Shown one piece after another: positions 19,037-27,746 of a stretch of 64,000 bases of DNA. Position numbers and translations under genes: made by a program. The stretch is taken from NCBI GenBank assembly GCA_905221605.1, contig CAJNDS010002690.1, forward strand, positions 120,001 to 184,000, read 5' to 3'. This stretch comes from Symbiodinium natans. Lineage: Eukaryota > Sar > Dinophyceae > Suessiales > Symbiodiniaceae. Position 1 is the first letter of the stretch; each line of letters begins with the position of its first letter. The notes beneath the pieces were generated by a model. The model searched no databases, was not told the DNA's origin, and worked only from the letters and a program-made list of their open reading frames with translations.

Positions 19037-19854
19037 GAATACTCTTGTAGCTCCTGGACATTGGTCACACCAAGCTTGATCATCATGTCACTTACGTGAG
19101 GCGTATACACCCACAAGTGTTGGTTGCGAGCCATCCAATTTTCTATTGGCTCTTCTGGATTCTGAAGACGTACAGTGGTAGACTCTGCCACCGAATCCTT
19201 TTGTACATCTCCATCTGTTCCATCCAGCGTATCAACCTCACCTGCTTTCTTTGACACATTGGTCATTTGCAACGCTTGTGGTGCTGAGGAGGATGAAGAT
19301 TCAGCTCCCCCACTTGCAGGTGGCTGAAAAATACTCCTGTCCGAAATCTCCAATCCTCTCTCTCTTTCAAACCGGACCTGATTGGCCACATGTACCAAAT
19401 GTTTCAGGTGCGCCAGCCGCTCATCTGTCATCTCGTCGTGGGAAAATCTGCAAGAATTGAACCGCTTACGGCACTGTCCTCTGAGGTAATAATCGAAACA
19501 GCAATGGTGGAACCCTGCGTCCCGTAGTGCCTTCCTGGAAGCATTGTCCCAAGCTTTGCCGGGTTCCCAAGTCCCTTCCAATGCTACTTCATCGTCGTGA
19601 AGATACCTGCATGAACTCCCATACTTACAACCACCTTGATTGTAATACAGACACAGCCGACTTTTTGGCTCACCCAACGTAGGTTCACCCTTTGACGCAC
19701 CTTTACCAAAGTTGTACTTGGCCCTGAAGGCTGAATCCTCCCGCTCCTGCTGTGCCTCATCCACTGTGCCTTCCTCTGTCGGAGGGTCACCAATGTTCCC
19801 ATCCTCATCTCCAGCTTTTTGACTGTTCTTTGGCTCAGTTGGTCCACCTCCTGG
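19000..19854 (-). CDS. element polyprotein segment 3: two CCCH zinc fingers
   Basis: This segment is in the same frame as segment 2, separated only by one TAG at 19857-19855. The first about 30 codons (PGGGPTEPKNSQKAGDEDGN...) continue the linker, and no ATG is present at the tracked start (GTG at 19764). Numbered from that GTG, CCCH finger one is C38-C46-C52-H56 (x7-x5-x3) and finger two is C89-C98-C105-H109 (x8-x6-x3). They are followed by a helical stretch (TDERLAHLKHLVHVANQVRF) and a Ser/Ala-rich linker with ESSSSSAPQAL. The end, MIKLGVTNVQELQEY, belongs to a helical module completed in segment 4. RNA binding is the expected role. Confidence 0.72.
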   Translation of the reverse strand, partial: PGGGPTEPKNSQKAGDEDGNIGDPPTEEGTVDEAQQEREDSAFRAKYNFGKGASKGEPTLGEPKSRLCLYYNQGGCKYGSSCRYLHDDEVALEGTWEPGKAWDNASRKALRDAGFHHCCFDYYLRGQCRKRFNSCRFSHDEMTDERLAHLKHLVHVANQVRFERERGLEISDRSIFQPPASGGAESSSSSAPQALQMTNVSKKAGEVDTLDGTDGDVQKDSVAESTTVRLQNPEEPIENWMARNQHLWVYTPHVSDMMIKLGVTNVQELQEYSWRIWWKKGLAR

Positions 19855-21204
19855 CTAACCTTCACCATAACGACGATGTTCATAGGAACACTCATCTCCA
19901 TTGCGACACCTTCCCTGATTGAAGAACTTGCACAGCTTGCTGTATCCTGGTGACACAGTTCTTGGCGTCATGTGAGCCTTTTTATACTGATCTGGATCCA
20001 TGTAGGCTTCCATTGGCCTGTTTTCCCTCTTACTCATAACTTCGATTGCACCATCAAGCTCCTGCAAAAACCGCTTGGTATCCAGCCAAAGCGCGTTCCA
20101 AAGTTCATCTTTACCTTGGCTTAGCAACATTGCCACCGTTTCACCCACGACTGGTCCACTAAATCTCCTTTTCTTACGTGCCAGTTCGTAGAGCGCGTTG
20201 TGGTACTGCTTCCGGGAAAAGGTGATTGTTTTTTCCAAACCTGCACATTCTGTACCATCGGGCTTCCAACCATCACTTTGCAAGATGCTGTATGCGCGCC
20301 GAGCCTCAGTGTTCAGGAATGCATGATCTGCGACACACTCCATAATCTCGTCTATTGGACGACTCAGCAACATCCCAGTGATTTTGCCCACATAGGCCTT
20401 ATCCACTGTTTCATCTTCCAGAAGAGTTCTATAGATCTTTTCTCCATAGAGCTGCTTCTGCTCAGCTTCCTCTTGTTCTTTAGAAGATATTCCTGGATCG
20501 GCAAACCACTCGCGGGACTGCCGTTCTTCCGACTTCCAGTCCCATTGACCGTCGGAACCTTGGTACCATTGACCAGCGTGCCATGAGCCTGTCCACCATG
20601 TACCCCAGCCGCTGTCTTTCCATTTGCGCAGCGTCGAAGAGGAGTCCTCCTCATCCTCTTCCAAAACCAGGAAGGTGTCCAAGATCACGGTACCATCATC
20701 ATCCACCCTTTCCACTGTTCCATTGACAGTGTCACCAATTTTGAAAAGATGTGTATCTTTCCCTTCCGCAGGAATTAATACATCTATATCGCCATGGTCC
20801 AAAAAGGCTCCATGTACATTGATGCAGCGCACTAGACCATTGATCCGATCTCCCTTTTGGTAGAAATGCTTCCCAGGTGTATCCAAGGCTCCCTCTTTGG
20901 GCACTTTCTTCGTTGGTTCTTCAGAAACCGGAATTGTTTCTTCGGCTCCCGGAACGTCCCTTGTTTCCACCTTGGGGGCAAGCTGTTTGTCCTGCTCCAC
21001 GAGTCCCACAAGCTCATCCACCTTGTGCTCCTGGAGCTCAGGACCATCATCTTTTCCAGCCAATGGCTTTGCCTCATCTGTTACAGCTCGCTCGGTGTCG
21101 ACTTCCGGCAAGCTTTCAGATGGCAATACTTCCCCCTTCCTGGGAGCGGACCCACCATTGGAGTCCTTTTTCAAACCTTCTGCAGCAGGCAAACTTTCTT
21201 CCAC
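19855..21204 (-). CDS. element polyprotein segment 2: S1-like fold, MLLE/PABC domain, CCCH finger
   Basis: The 449-codon frame starts with GTG overlapping the stop of segment 1. Restoring one C at 21209-21211 would fuse them (NPTA-PVVEES). Residues 117-177 (GDRINGLVRCINVHGAFLDH and GDTVNGTVERVDDDGTVILD) fit two strands sets of an S1 RNA-binding fold. Residues 195-225 are Trp-rich (GWGTWWTGSWHAGQWYQG). Residues 253-309 form an MLLE/PABC domain with the hallmark KITGMLL (274-280), the peptide-binding module of poly(A)-binding protein. A CCCH finger C425-C433-C439-H443 closes the segment. The combination points to mRNA or poly(A)-machinery interaction. That is inference from families; no experiment is implied. 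Confidence 0.78.
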   Translation of the reverse strand: MEESLPAAEGLKKDSNGGSAPRKGEVLPSESLPEVDTERAVTDEAKPLAGKDDGPELQEHKVDELVGLVEQDKQLAPKVETRDVPGAEETIPVSEEPTKKVPKEGALDTPGKHFYQKGDRINGLVRCINVHGAFLDHGDIDVLIPAEGKDTHLFKIGDTVNGTVERVDDDGTVILDTFLVLEEDEEDSSSTLRKWKDSGWGTWWTGSWHAGQWYQGSDGQWDWKSEERQSREWFADPGISSKEQEEAEQKQLYGEKIYRTLLEDETVDKAYVGKITGMLLSRPIDEIMECVADHAFLNTEARRAYSILQSDGWKPDGTECAGLEKTITFSRKQYHNALYELARKKRRFSGPVVGETVAMLLSQGKDELWNALWLDTKRFLQELDGAIEVMSKRENRPMEAYMDPDQYKKAHMTPRTVSPGYSKLCKFFNQGRCRNGDECSYEHRRYGEG

Positions 21205-22829
21205 TACAGGGCTGTTGGATTGGTCGCGGTAGGCACATTTTCTTCCACCGCAGGCTCCTTTGGCTCCATGGTTTCCAAAAGAGAATCACCACTGTCGTTG
21301 ACCACAGCTGCCACATTGGCTCCGGTGTAGCCTTCGCCATTCCGTTCCTCGCTGCTAACTTCAGGCTGCACCAGTGCGTCCACCTGTGAACCTCCGTCGT
21401 CAGCTGCTACGGAGACCTGCGCCCCATTGTTGCAGTCATCCGCGGAACGTGACACCATATGCGCCTCAACCCGTGCTTTTTCTGCACTCCAGGTACTATC
21501 TGGCACATTGACCCGCGCTTCATTGGCGCTCCAGGCCTCATCTTCCCGATCAACCGTGTCTCCAGCAGTTTCAGAAGCTTCCTTTTTCCCTTGAATGGCA
21601 GAATTCTTGGCACCAAACGAAGAGACCTCCTCAGTCGTAACGCACGATTTTTTCCCTCCGTCATCCAAATCTCCAGGACCACCTTCCTGAACGACAGGTA
21701 CCACATCCACCACTCGCTCTTCTGCAGCCGACACAGTTCCAATCTCCGCATTGGGCATTTTGTCCTCTGGACCCACCGATTCCACCGCTGCCACACCCTC
21801 AGAAAGCGCTTCCGTTTCTTCCCGATCCAGATGTTCTCCAGCGATGTTTGCTTGGTTTCCAGAAATTCCTTCCTCTTCAGGAGAACCCGAGGTCTGGGCG
21901 TCACCACCACCCCTAAGACCGCTATCCCCGATAGTAGAGGAAAAATCCTTTTCACTTACACTATTTACACCGCTGTTCACACTTTCCAAGCTACCCTGCT
22001 GTGCCCTATAAGACTCAGTAGGTGACGAGGACGAGGTAGTACCCAGTGCTGGCTCATCTTCCACAGGGACAATGCCCATTCCAACACCTGACACCTCACT
22101 GTTTCCAGCCATTCCAGTCTTCTTAGGCAACACCCATTGGGTATCTCCAGTGTCCAAGCAGTAAAGATACTCTCTTCCATCTTCATGAAAATGGCGCTCC
22201 CACGTCTTCCCATCGCAGTCGATGATCGAAAAGTCAGCAGCTTGAGACAATTTGTCTCCCCCAGCAGCATCTAAGTCTTCCTCTGACTCCTGCCGTATTC
22301 TCGCTGCTTCCAATTCCAGGATTTCTCCTTCACTCATCACCATAGCAACAGGAACGACTCCTTCTGCGTCCCCAGTAAAGAGGATACTGCTTTTTGTCGC
22401 AGCAACAGGCGCAGTTTCCTCCGCTTCACCTGTCGACAGATCACCACTTTCAGTCGCGAAGCTCACTTTATTGCGAGCTCGCTTGGGAACAGGGATAACA
22501 TCCCCAACCAGCTCCGTCTGGCACTCTTGCTCCACCATCTTTGATGTAGAGGAGCTTGTTTTTGACGCTCCCGTTGATTCAGCAGGTTCCGCAGCTCGAA
22601 GACAAAGCCCATGTTTGCTCAGAAGGCGTAGCAAAACTACTTCCATCTGGTCTTCCAGTCCTTCCACCACCGGCTTCTCTTCGCCACGCTTACCGCCAGC
22701 ATCAACCAGAGCTTCCGCATTGGGAACCACTTTGTGACCCGTTGCAGACCTTTTGACACCACCTTCACCTTGATCGCCCACATTGGAGCTTGATGATGCC
22801 GTACCAGTCTGTAACCAATTGGTGGCCAT
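21204..22829 (-). CDS. element polyprotein segment 1: N-terminus with WW domain
   Basis: This is the only segment with a credible start, ATG at 22829, about 65 bases after the 5' LTR. The 541 codons are mostly acidic and disordered. A basic patch (VPKRARNKV, 114-122) may be a nuclear signal. A WW domain spans residues 210-235 (W210, GREYLY, W232, P235), with the family's normal spacing between the two tryptophans. Two near repeats, SANEARVNVPDSTWSAEKAR, lie near the C-terminus. The TAG at 21206-21204 is probably reached only because of a one-base slip in the CCC run at 21209-21211. WW domains bind proline-rich or phospho-Ser/Pro peptides. Confidence 0.75.
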   Translation of the reverse strand: MATNWLQTGTASSSSNVGDQGEGGVKRSATGHKVVPNAEALVDAGGKRGEEKPVVEGLEDQMEVVLLRLLSKHGLCLRAAEPAESTGASKTSSSTSKMVEQECQTELVGDVIPVPKRARNKVSFATESGDLSTGEAEETAPVAATKSSILFTGDAEGVVPVAMVMSEGEILELEAARIRQESEEDLDAAGGDKLSQAADFSIIDCDGKTWERHFHEDGREYLYCLDTGDTQWVLPKKTGMAGNSEVSGVGMGIVPVEDEPALGTTSSSSPTESYRAQQGSLESVNSGVNSVSEKDFSSTIGDSGLRGGGDAQTSGSPEEEGISGNQANIAGEHLDREETEALSEGVAAVESVGPEDKMPNAEIGTVSAAEERVVDVVPVVQEGGPGDLDDGGKKSCVTTEEVSSFGAKNSAIQGKKEASETAGDTVDREDEAWSANEARVNVPDSTWSAEKARVEAHMVSRSADDCNNGAQVSVAADDGGSQVDALVQPEVSSEERNGEGYTGANVAAVVNDSGDSLLETMEPKEPAVEENVPTATNPTAL

Positions 22830-22869
22830 TGCTTCAAGCTACCACCCTAAAGCCGAAACACAAAACGCA

Positions 22870-22894
22870 GGGAACCTAATTTGGGCTCATAACC
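22870..22894 (-). promoter_or_regulatory. candidate primer-binding site (methionine tRNA anticodon arm)
   Basis: Immediately inside the 5' LTR the minus strand reads GGTTATGAGCCCAAATTAGG. Its complement contains GGGCTCATAACC, the anticodon arm of methionine tRNAs. Copia-type elements prime with a tRNA-iMet half cut in the anticodon loop. Confidence 0.4.
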
Positions 22895-23116
22895 TACGGG
22901 GGGCAACCGAAGGAGGACAGGGAACAAAACAGTCAACCCCAACAGAAGCCCTTGATCCCCTGGACCAACCAACAACAAACCAACCCAAAACACCAAGCAC
23001 CCTTCTTTCACTAGGCGCATGGCCCGATCTTGAGCCAAAATAGTACCGGGTACATTGACCCTTAATCAGCCTCTTCTACACCAACTCTTTTCTTTAATAC
23101 AAACTGCAGCTCCGCA
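22895..23116 (-). repeat. 5' long terminal repeat
   Basis: 222 bp, matching 14395-14611. It contains a five-base insertion near 23067 relative to the other copy, and the spliced-leader-like motif at 23029-23049, about 70 bases from the LTR start. Confidence 0.9.
23029..23049 (-). promoter_or_regulatory. spliced-leader-like motif in 5' LTR
   Basis: Identical to the copy in the 3' LTR. Placed upstream of the start codon, it could mark a trans-splice junction carried into the LTR by retroposition, or the transcript start. Confidence 0.6.
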
Positions 23117-23121
23117 TAGGG
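23117..23121. repeat. 5-bp target-site duplication (right)
   Basis: TAGGG follows the 5' LTR and merges with TTTAGGG repeats. Confidence 0.75.
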
Positions 23122-23339
23122 TTTAGGGTCCAGTTTTTGGGTGCTCTGGATAAATTATGAGGCCGTCTTAGAGTAGGAACCCCCAAAGAAGAGCCCTAAC
23201 TCGAAGGAAAGCCACCCCAGAGCAGGTCGACAGGTCTGGGAATTAGGGTTTAGGGTTTAGGACTTGAGCTGAGGGGCGGAGGCTTGAAGTTCGCACTCGG
23301 GGTCAGGGTTTTCACATTCTTTCGGGCTTATTGCGTTTG

Positions 23340-23427
23340 TTTTAGGGTTTAGGGTTTAGGGTTTAGGGTTTAGGGTTTAGGGTTTAGGGTTTAGGGTTTA
23401 GGGTTTAGGGTTTAGGGTTTAGGGTTC
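23340..23427 (+). repeat. (TTTAGGG)n array
   Basis: Twelve clean units. Confidence 0.97.
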
Positions 23428-23784
23428 GGGTTAGTTGCCCTTAGTGGGCCCAAATATGTCTTGTGGTCCCTTCTTCTTTGTTTGGGGTTAGTGTTGAGGG
23501 GGTGCGGGGAAGAAGGGCTTTAGGGATGGTAAGGAAGTAACCACCCAAACTTAGGGTTTAGGATTTAGGGCTTAGGGTTTAGGCCAGAATTTGTGGTACT
23601 CCAAAATAAACCCGCGGCCCTGACTCCCCCCCAAAAGGCTACACTACCTTTCCGAAGCAAAGTTTCTCAAGATTGGACATCATGAAGATGAAGCAAGCTC
23701 CCTAAAACCCATGAGCCCCCCAAACCCCTAAGCCGGGGTTGCCCTAAAACCCTAACCCTGAATCCTAAGAACCCCAAGCTTCTC

Positions 23785-24000
23785 ATCTAAAGCCTAAACC
23801 CTAAACCCCAAACCCCAAACGGCCCCAAACCCTAAACTCTAAACCCTAAAACCCTAAACCCTAAGAACCCCAAGCTTCTCATCTAAAGCCTAAACCCCAA
23901 ACCCCAAACCCCAAACCCCAAACCCCAAACCCCAAACCCCAAACCCCAAACCCCAAACCCTAAACCCTAAACCCTAAACCCTAAACCCTAAACCCTAAAC
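23785..24000 (-). repeat. (CCCTAAA)n / (CCCCAAA)n array
   Basis: A block containing AACCCCAAGCTTCTCATCTA is duplicated (23768-23787 and 23868-23887), followed by CCCCAAA then CCCTAAA units. Confidence 0.93.
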
Positions 24001-24010
24001 TTTCCCCCAG

Positions 24011-24067
24011 CCGAGGAAGGCCTCCGACGCCGCGGCCGCCGGAGGCATGAAGCGCGCAGCCCTGGAG
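24011..24067 (+). CDS. candidate micro-exon (PRKASDAAAAGGMKRAALE)
   Basis: Nineteen codons lie between TTTCCCCCAG and GAG|GTGGCT. C-rich repeats lie upstream, and a G-rich array begins 20 bases downstream. An alternative donor at 24090 would add VALLLGG. Confidence 0.5.
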
Positions 24068-24090
24068 GTGGCTCTCTTACTTGGGGGAGG

Positions 24091-24172
24091 TTTAGGGTTT
24101 AGGGTTTAGGGTTTAGGGTTTAGGGTTTAGGGTGTAGGGTTTAGGGTTTAGGGTTCAGGGTTTAGGGTTTAG
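24091..24172 (+). repeat. (TTTAGGG)n array
   Basis: Eleven units with one GTGTAGGG change. Confidence 0.96.
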
Positions 24173-24302
24173 GGCGCAACTTCGTTCTTTGTTCTTGGGG
24201 GGGGGTCTGGAGTTTTTTAGGGTGCCTTCAGGGACCTCCTTCATGAAGGGTTTAGCGAAGTAGGGTTGCAGGGCTGGGCGTTGGTACGGGCTTTAAAGGG
24301 TC

Positions 24303-24410
24303 CCTAAACCCTAAACCCTAAACCCTAAACCCTAAACCCTAAGCCCTAAACCCTAAACCCTAAACCCTAAACCCTAAACCCTAAGCCCTAAGCCCTAAAG
24401 CCCTTAAACC
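24303..24410 (-). repeat. (CCCTAAA)n array
   Basis: Fourteen units with CCCTAAG variants. Confidence 0.96.
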
Positions 24411-24575
24411 TTGCGCTCGAAGTCCTTACATTCGAGGGGTTGTACCTTGGACCCTGAAGGTTGTACCCTTGGGTTTCGGGGACGCTGTTTAAACATCCTT
24501 ATAAGGGAATATGCGGAACACGCTAGGAACTGTTTAAGGGAGCCGCAATGATAGCTGTACGAAGTTCAGTGAAGC

Positions 24576-24620
24576 CTGGACAAGTGCCAGGCGCAGCAGA
24601 AGGCTGCAGCCGCCTACGAG
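24576..24620 (+). CDS. candidate micro-exon (LDKCQAQQKAAAAYE)
   Basis: It starts after GTGAAG and possibly ends at GAG|GCGATG, a GC donor. Coiled-coil-like composition. Borders are uncertain. Confidence 0.35.
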
Positions 24621-24693
24621 GCGATGCGCCCAAACCCTAAGCTGCAAGCCCCTAAGCCCTAAGCCCTAAGCCCTAAGGCCTAAACCCTAAACC

Positions 24694-24725
<32 letters not shown>

Positions 24726-24862
24726 ACCCTGAACCCTAAACCCTAAACCCAACCCTGTCCTGGTGTTGTTAGGCTTGACCTTGTCGAGGGTTCAAGGGGC
24801 CTGCGGAGCCTTCTGTTGGGTTAGGGAGTTTGGGATTTGGGCATACGTGGTCTACGACGCCC

Positions 24863-25175
24863 TAAACCCTAAACCCTAAACCCTAAACCCTAAACCCTAA
24901 ACCCTAAACCCTAAACCCTAAACCCTAAACCCTAAACCCTAAACCCTAAACCCTAAACCCTAAGCCCTAAACCCTAAGCCCTAACCCCCTAACCCTAAAC
25001 CCTAAACCCTAAACCCTAAACCCTAAACCCTAAACCCTAAACCCTAAACCCTAAACCCTAAACCCTAAACCCTAAACCCTAACCCTGAACCCTGAACCCT
25101 GAACCCTAAACCCTCAACCCTCAACCCTCAACCCTAAAGCCTAAACCCTACACCCTACACCGTAAACCCTAAAGC
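24863..25175 (-). repeat. long (CCCTAAA)n array
   Basis: About 43 units, later ones CCCTGAA and CCCTCAA. Confidence 0.97.
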
Positions 25176-25351
25176 CCAAGTTCACTCCCAAGTTCAAGGG
25201 TTCTGCGTTCCGAGCTCGGCGTGCAAGTTAGTGCAAGTTCGGGAGGCCCAACCAACCCTCTGACGTTGCATAAGCCCCCAGAAAGGTTGCCGAGAACATC
25301 TGATTTGGGATGTTTGGGCCGTGTCGGGTAGTTCTCTCACTTCGCCCACAG

Positions 25352-25381
25352 GGGTCGGGTGGTCAAGGAGCAGGCAGGCGA
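25352..25381 (+). CDS. candidate micro-exon (GRVVKEQAG)
   Basis: It starts after TTCGCCCACAG. A GC-type donor seems needed, as no GT follows. A diverged TIR-element copy (ATAGGGGTCGC at 25408) begins just downstream. Confidence 0.3.
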
Positions 25382-25564
25382 TGCAAGAATCTACTAATTT
25401 ACTAATTATAGGGGTCGCTATATTGCTATACTACAGTACTCCACAACCTTGTTCTAATTATTAGGCTCCTATATTGCGCCACTCAGAGGCCCAAGCTCTA
25501 CATACCGGAGCAGCCATGTGTCCAAAGACTCCATCGTTTCCTACTTGTTTCCACGCTCTGACCT

Positions 25565-25645
25565 CCTGCCTCCTAGTAGGGAATGAGGGAAGTAGGGATC
25601 TATATATACTAAATACCCTTTAAGGGATTCCCTACTAAGACACCC
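25565..25645. mobile_element. TIR element, TAGTAGGGAATGAGGG family
   Basis: TAGTAGGGAATGAGGGAA is inverted as GGGATTCCCTACTAAG. The related copy at 45280-45412 contains telomere units inside. Confidence 0.65.
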
Positions 25646-25725
25646 AGGCGCCACAATCCGTCAACCCTTCAGGCCTTTGGATCCTACCTAGCTCGCTACT
25701 TGACTTTGGCGAAGCCATCCCGAAG

Positions 25726-25850
25726 CCCTAAACCCTAAATCCGAAACCCTAAACCCTAAACCCTAAACCCTAAACCCTAAACCCTAAACCCTAAACCCTA
25801 AACCCTAACCCTAAACCCTAAACCCTAAACCCTAGACCCTAAACCCCAAA
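25726..25850 (-). repeat. (CCCTAAA)n array
   Basis: Seventeen units. Confidence 0.97.
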
Positions 25851-25902
25851 TCGCTTGGGTCCTAAATCCTCAGCTGCAAAAACGCCCTGAAAGTCCTGGC
25901 AG

Positions 25903-25940
25903 GAGGCAGAGGGCCACTGCAACGAGCAAGGCCCGGATTC
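25903..25940 (+). CDS. candidate micro-exon (EAEGHCNEQGPD)
   Basis: It lies between CCTGGCAG and TC|GTGGGG. C-rich array upstream; G-rich repeats start five bases downstream. Confidence 0.45.
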
Positions 25941-26349
25941 GTGGGGTTTAGGGTTCAGGGTTTAGGGTTCAGGGCTTAGGGTTCAGGGCTTAGGGTTTAG
26001 GGCTCAGGCTTTCCAATTCACCCTGGGTCCTTATTTCCGACGGAGTACTCTCAGACCCCAGTCGTGCCCTTCTTCAGCCATTTTGGACGTTTTTGGGTTC
26101 GGGGGTTCCTTTGTCTAACCAAGAGCGCCCTAAACCTCCGAACCCCAAGCTTCAAACCTAAACCCTAAACCTTATCCAAACCCTACACTCATAAACCCTA
26201 AGCCTTAGCTACAATGTCCTGAGATTTCGGCTTCTGGCATCATGCGGCTTCTTTGCCAGGCCGCCAAACCGAACCCCAAACCCCAAACTCGCAACCCTAA
26301 ACCCTAAGCCCTAAGCCCTGAACTCTACAGAGCCACTTGTGAGGGTTCA

Positions 26350-26445
26350 GGTTTAGGGTTTAGGGTTTAGGTTTTAGGGTCTAGGGTTTAGGGTTTAGGG
26401 TTTAGGGCTTATAGGGTTTAGGGTTTAGGGTTTAGGGTTTAGGCC
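26350..26445 (+). repeat. G-rich telomere-like array
   Basis: Twelve units with single-base changes. Confidence 0.94.
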
Positions 26446-26515
26446 GGGGGACCTAAACCAACTCTAGCCCCTAAACTGAAGTCTTCCTCAAGTCGGATCG
26501 CCCTGTCCCGCCCAG

Positions 26516-26570
26516 AACTGAGAGCCGAAGAAGCCGAGAAGGAGTTCAAGAAGGCTGAGGCTGCTGGAGG
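26516..26570 (+). CDS. candidate micro-exon (LRAEEAEKEFKKAEAAG)
   Basis: It lies between CCGCCCAG and GG|GTCTTA, with two bases completing the first codon and two left at the end. Strong coiled-coil composition. Confidence 0.5.
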
Positions 26571-26689
26571 GTCTTAGTTCAGGGTCTAGGGTCTAGCGTC
26601 TAGAGTTTAGAATTTAGGGTTCAGGGTTTAGGGTTTAGGGTTTAGGGTTTACCGTGGCAGGCTGGTCACTGCTCAGCTGTGAGGGGATA

Positions 26690-26965
26690 CCGCTGCAAGC
26701 TCAGAGCAGCACGCCCTAAGTCATCTGCTGAAATGGAGGATCACTGGTGCACATCCAGATGGCATCTGGGCTCTGGGCAGAAACTCATCCGATTCATGTC
26801 GTGGAATGCCGGCGGTCTTAGCGAAGGTGTCTTGCCTGAGTTCCTGACAGGGTCGAGGACGTCCGTGAGCATCACAGGCCACACGTGATCCTCATTCAAG
26901 AAACACACTGGTCACACACCAGCGAGTGGAGACTGGAGGCTGGCACCACGTTTGCTCTGAGAGGC
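26690..26965 (+). pseudogene. LINE endonuclease N-terminal fragment
   Basis: IRFMSWNAGGLSEGVLPEFL near 26785-26850 and, after a frame change, HVILIQETHWSHTSEWRLEA near 26880-26945 match the first two conserved blocks of non-LTR retrotransposon endonucleases (S-W-N-A-G-G-L and I-Q-E-T-H-W). The intervening frame is broken and the rest of the domain is missing. Together with 10480-11515 this shows at least two dead members of the group in the window. Confidence 0.65.
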
Positions 26966-27484
26966 CTGAGGGTGGCAAAGACAGGGTTTAGGGGTGGAGG
27001 AGTCTAGGGGTTGGGTTTTGGTAATGTTAAAAATGGGTAGGGTAATTTCATGGTCCCTTAAATCGGGACCCCGTATACACCCCTTATGTACACAAAAAAC
27101 CCAAGCGCCAATGCTTCAGAACCCTTTAAAGGAGGCAAGGGACCGCATGAAGGGCTTAAGGGACCACGGAAGTACCCTCAGATAAAACTAGCGTGTGATG
27201 AAATACGATGCGTGGTTCTTTCGACTTGGCCCCTGCCAAGGGGGTTTAGGGTTTAGGGTTTAGGGATTGGGGTGGAGGGTTTAGGGTTTGGGGTTGGGGG
27301 TTTAGGGTTTAGGGTGGCTGCAAGAGGAGGCTACGGCCAGCCCACGTGCAGTCTCAAACCCACCGAGGAACCTGCCAGCAGAATCTCATTCGACGCGCTA
27401 AGGCTCACAAGCCCTATCAAGCCTACTCAACCTAGACTCTTAAGCCCTAAGCCCTATACCCTCTCTGTCACTGTTAAATGTTAT

Positions 27485-27590
27485 TAGCTTTCCGGGCCCT
27501 CTCGGGACCAATGTTATTGGCTTTCCGTCGCCCTGGGCGACCAATGTTGTTAACTTTCCGGGCCCTCGGGACATTTTTTTGACAGGGCTG
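27485..27590. repeat. three tandem GGACCAATGTTATTGGCTTTCC units
   Basis: A unit of about 45 bases with ATGTTATTRGCTTTCCG and GGGCCCTCGGGACC is repeated three times with variation. Confidence 0.85.
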
Positions 27591-27746
27591 GGGGGACCAA
27601 GGAATGGTTAGCAACTGAAGCGTAAAGGGTTAATGGAGACCCTTTAGTTTCTTAATGTTATGGGATTCTTTGGGCGTGTGGGTTGTTGTCTAAGTCTATG
27701 CTCTGCACGTTCGAGTGAAAAAGCTCGATCCGGAGCGGCTGAACCC

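Larger units (their letters stand above)
14395..23116 (-). mobile_element. complete LTR-type retroelement with giant CCCH/MLLE reading frame and no pol
   Basis: Direct repeats of 217 and 222 bp bound an 8.7-kb unit flanked by 5-bp TAGGG duplications. On the minus strand the order is 5' LTR (23116-22895), methionine-tRNA-like primer site, start codon at 22829, a nearly continuous frame of about 2,600 codons to 14987, an untranslated tail, polypurine tract (14620-14612) and 3' LTR (14611-14395). The LTRs begin TG and end TA on the sense strand. They differ mainly by one 5-base indel, suggesting recent insertion. The protein has RNA-binding modules but no visible protease, integrase, reverse transcriptase or RNase H. 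The element would therefore need enzymes in trans, as proposed for gag-only terminal-repeat retrotransposons. A captured host gene is the main alternative for the frame. Confidence 0.87.

Noticed and set aside
15294-22756. Many plus-strand frames of 60-188 codons
   Set aside because: They are antisense shadows of the element's minus-strand reading frame, which alone carries zinc-finger, WW and MLLE motifs.
26068-26090. CAGCCATTTTGGACG as a spliced-leader relic
   Set aside because: It matches the middle of the leader but lacks the GGCTCAAG end, so chance is likely.
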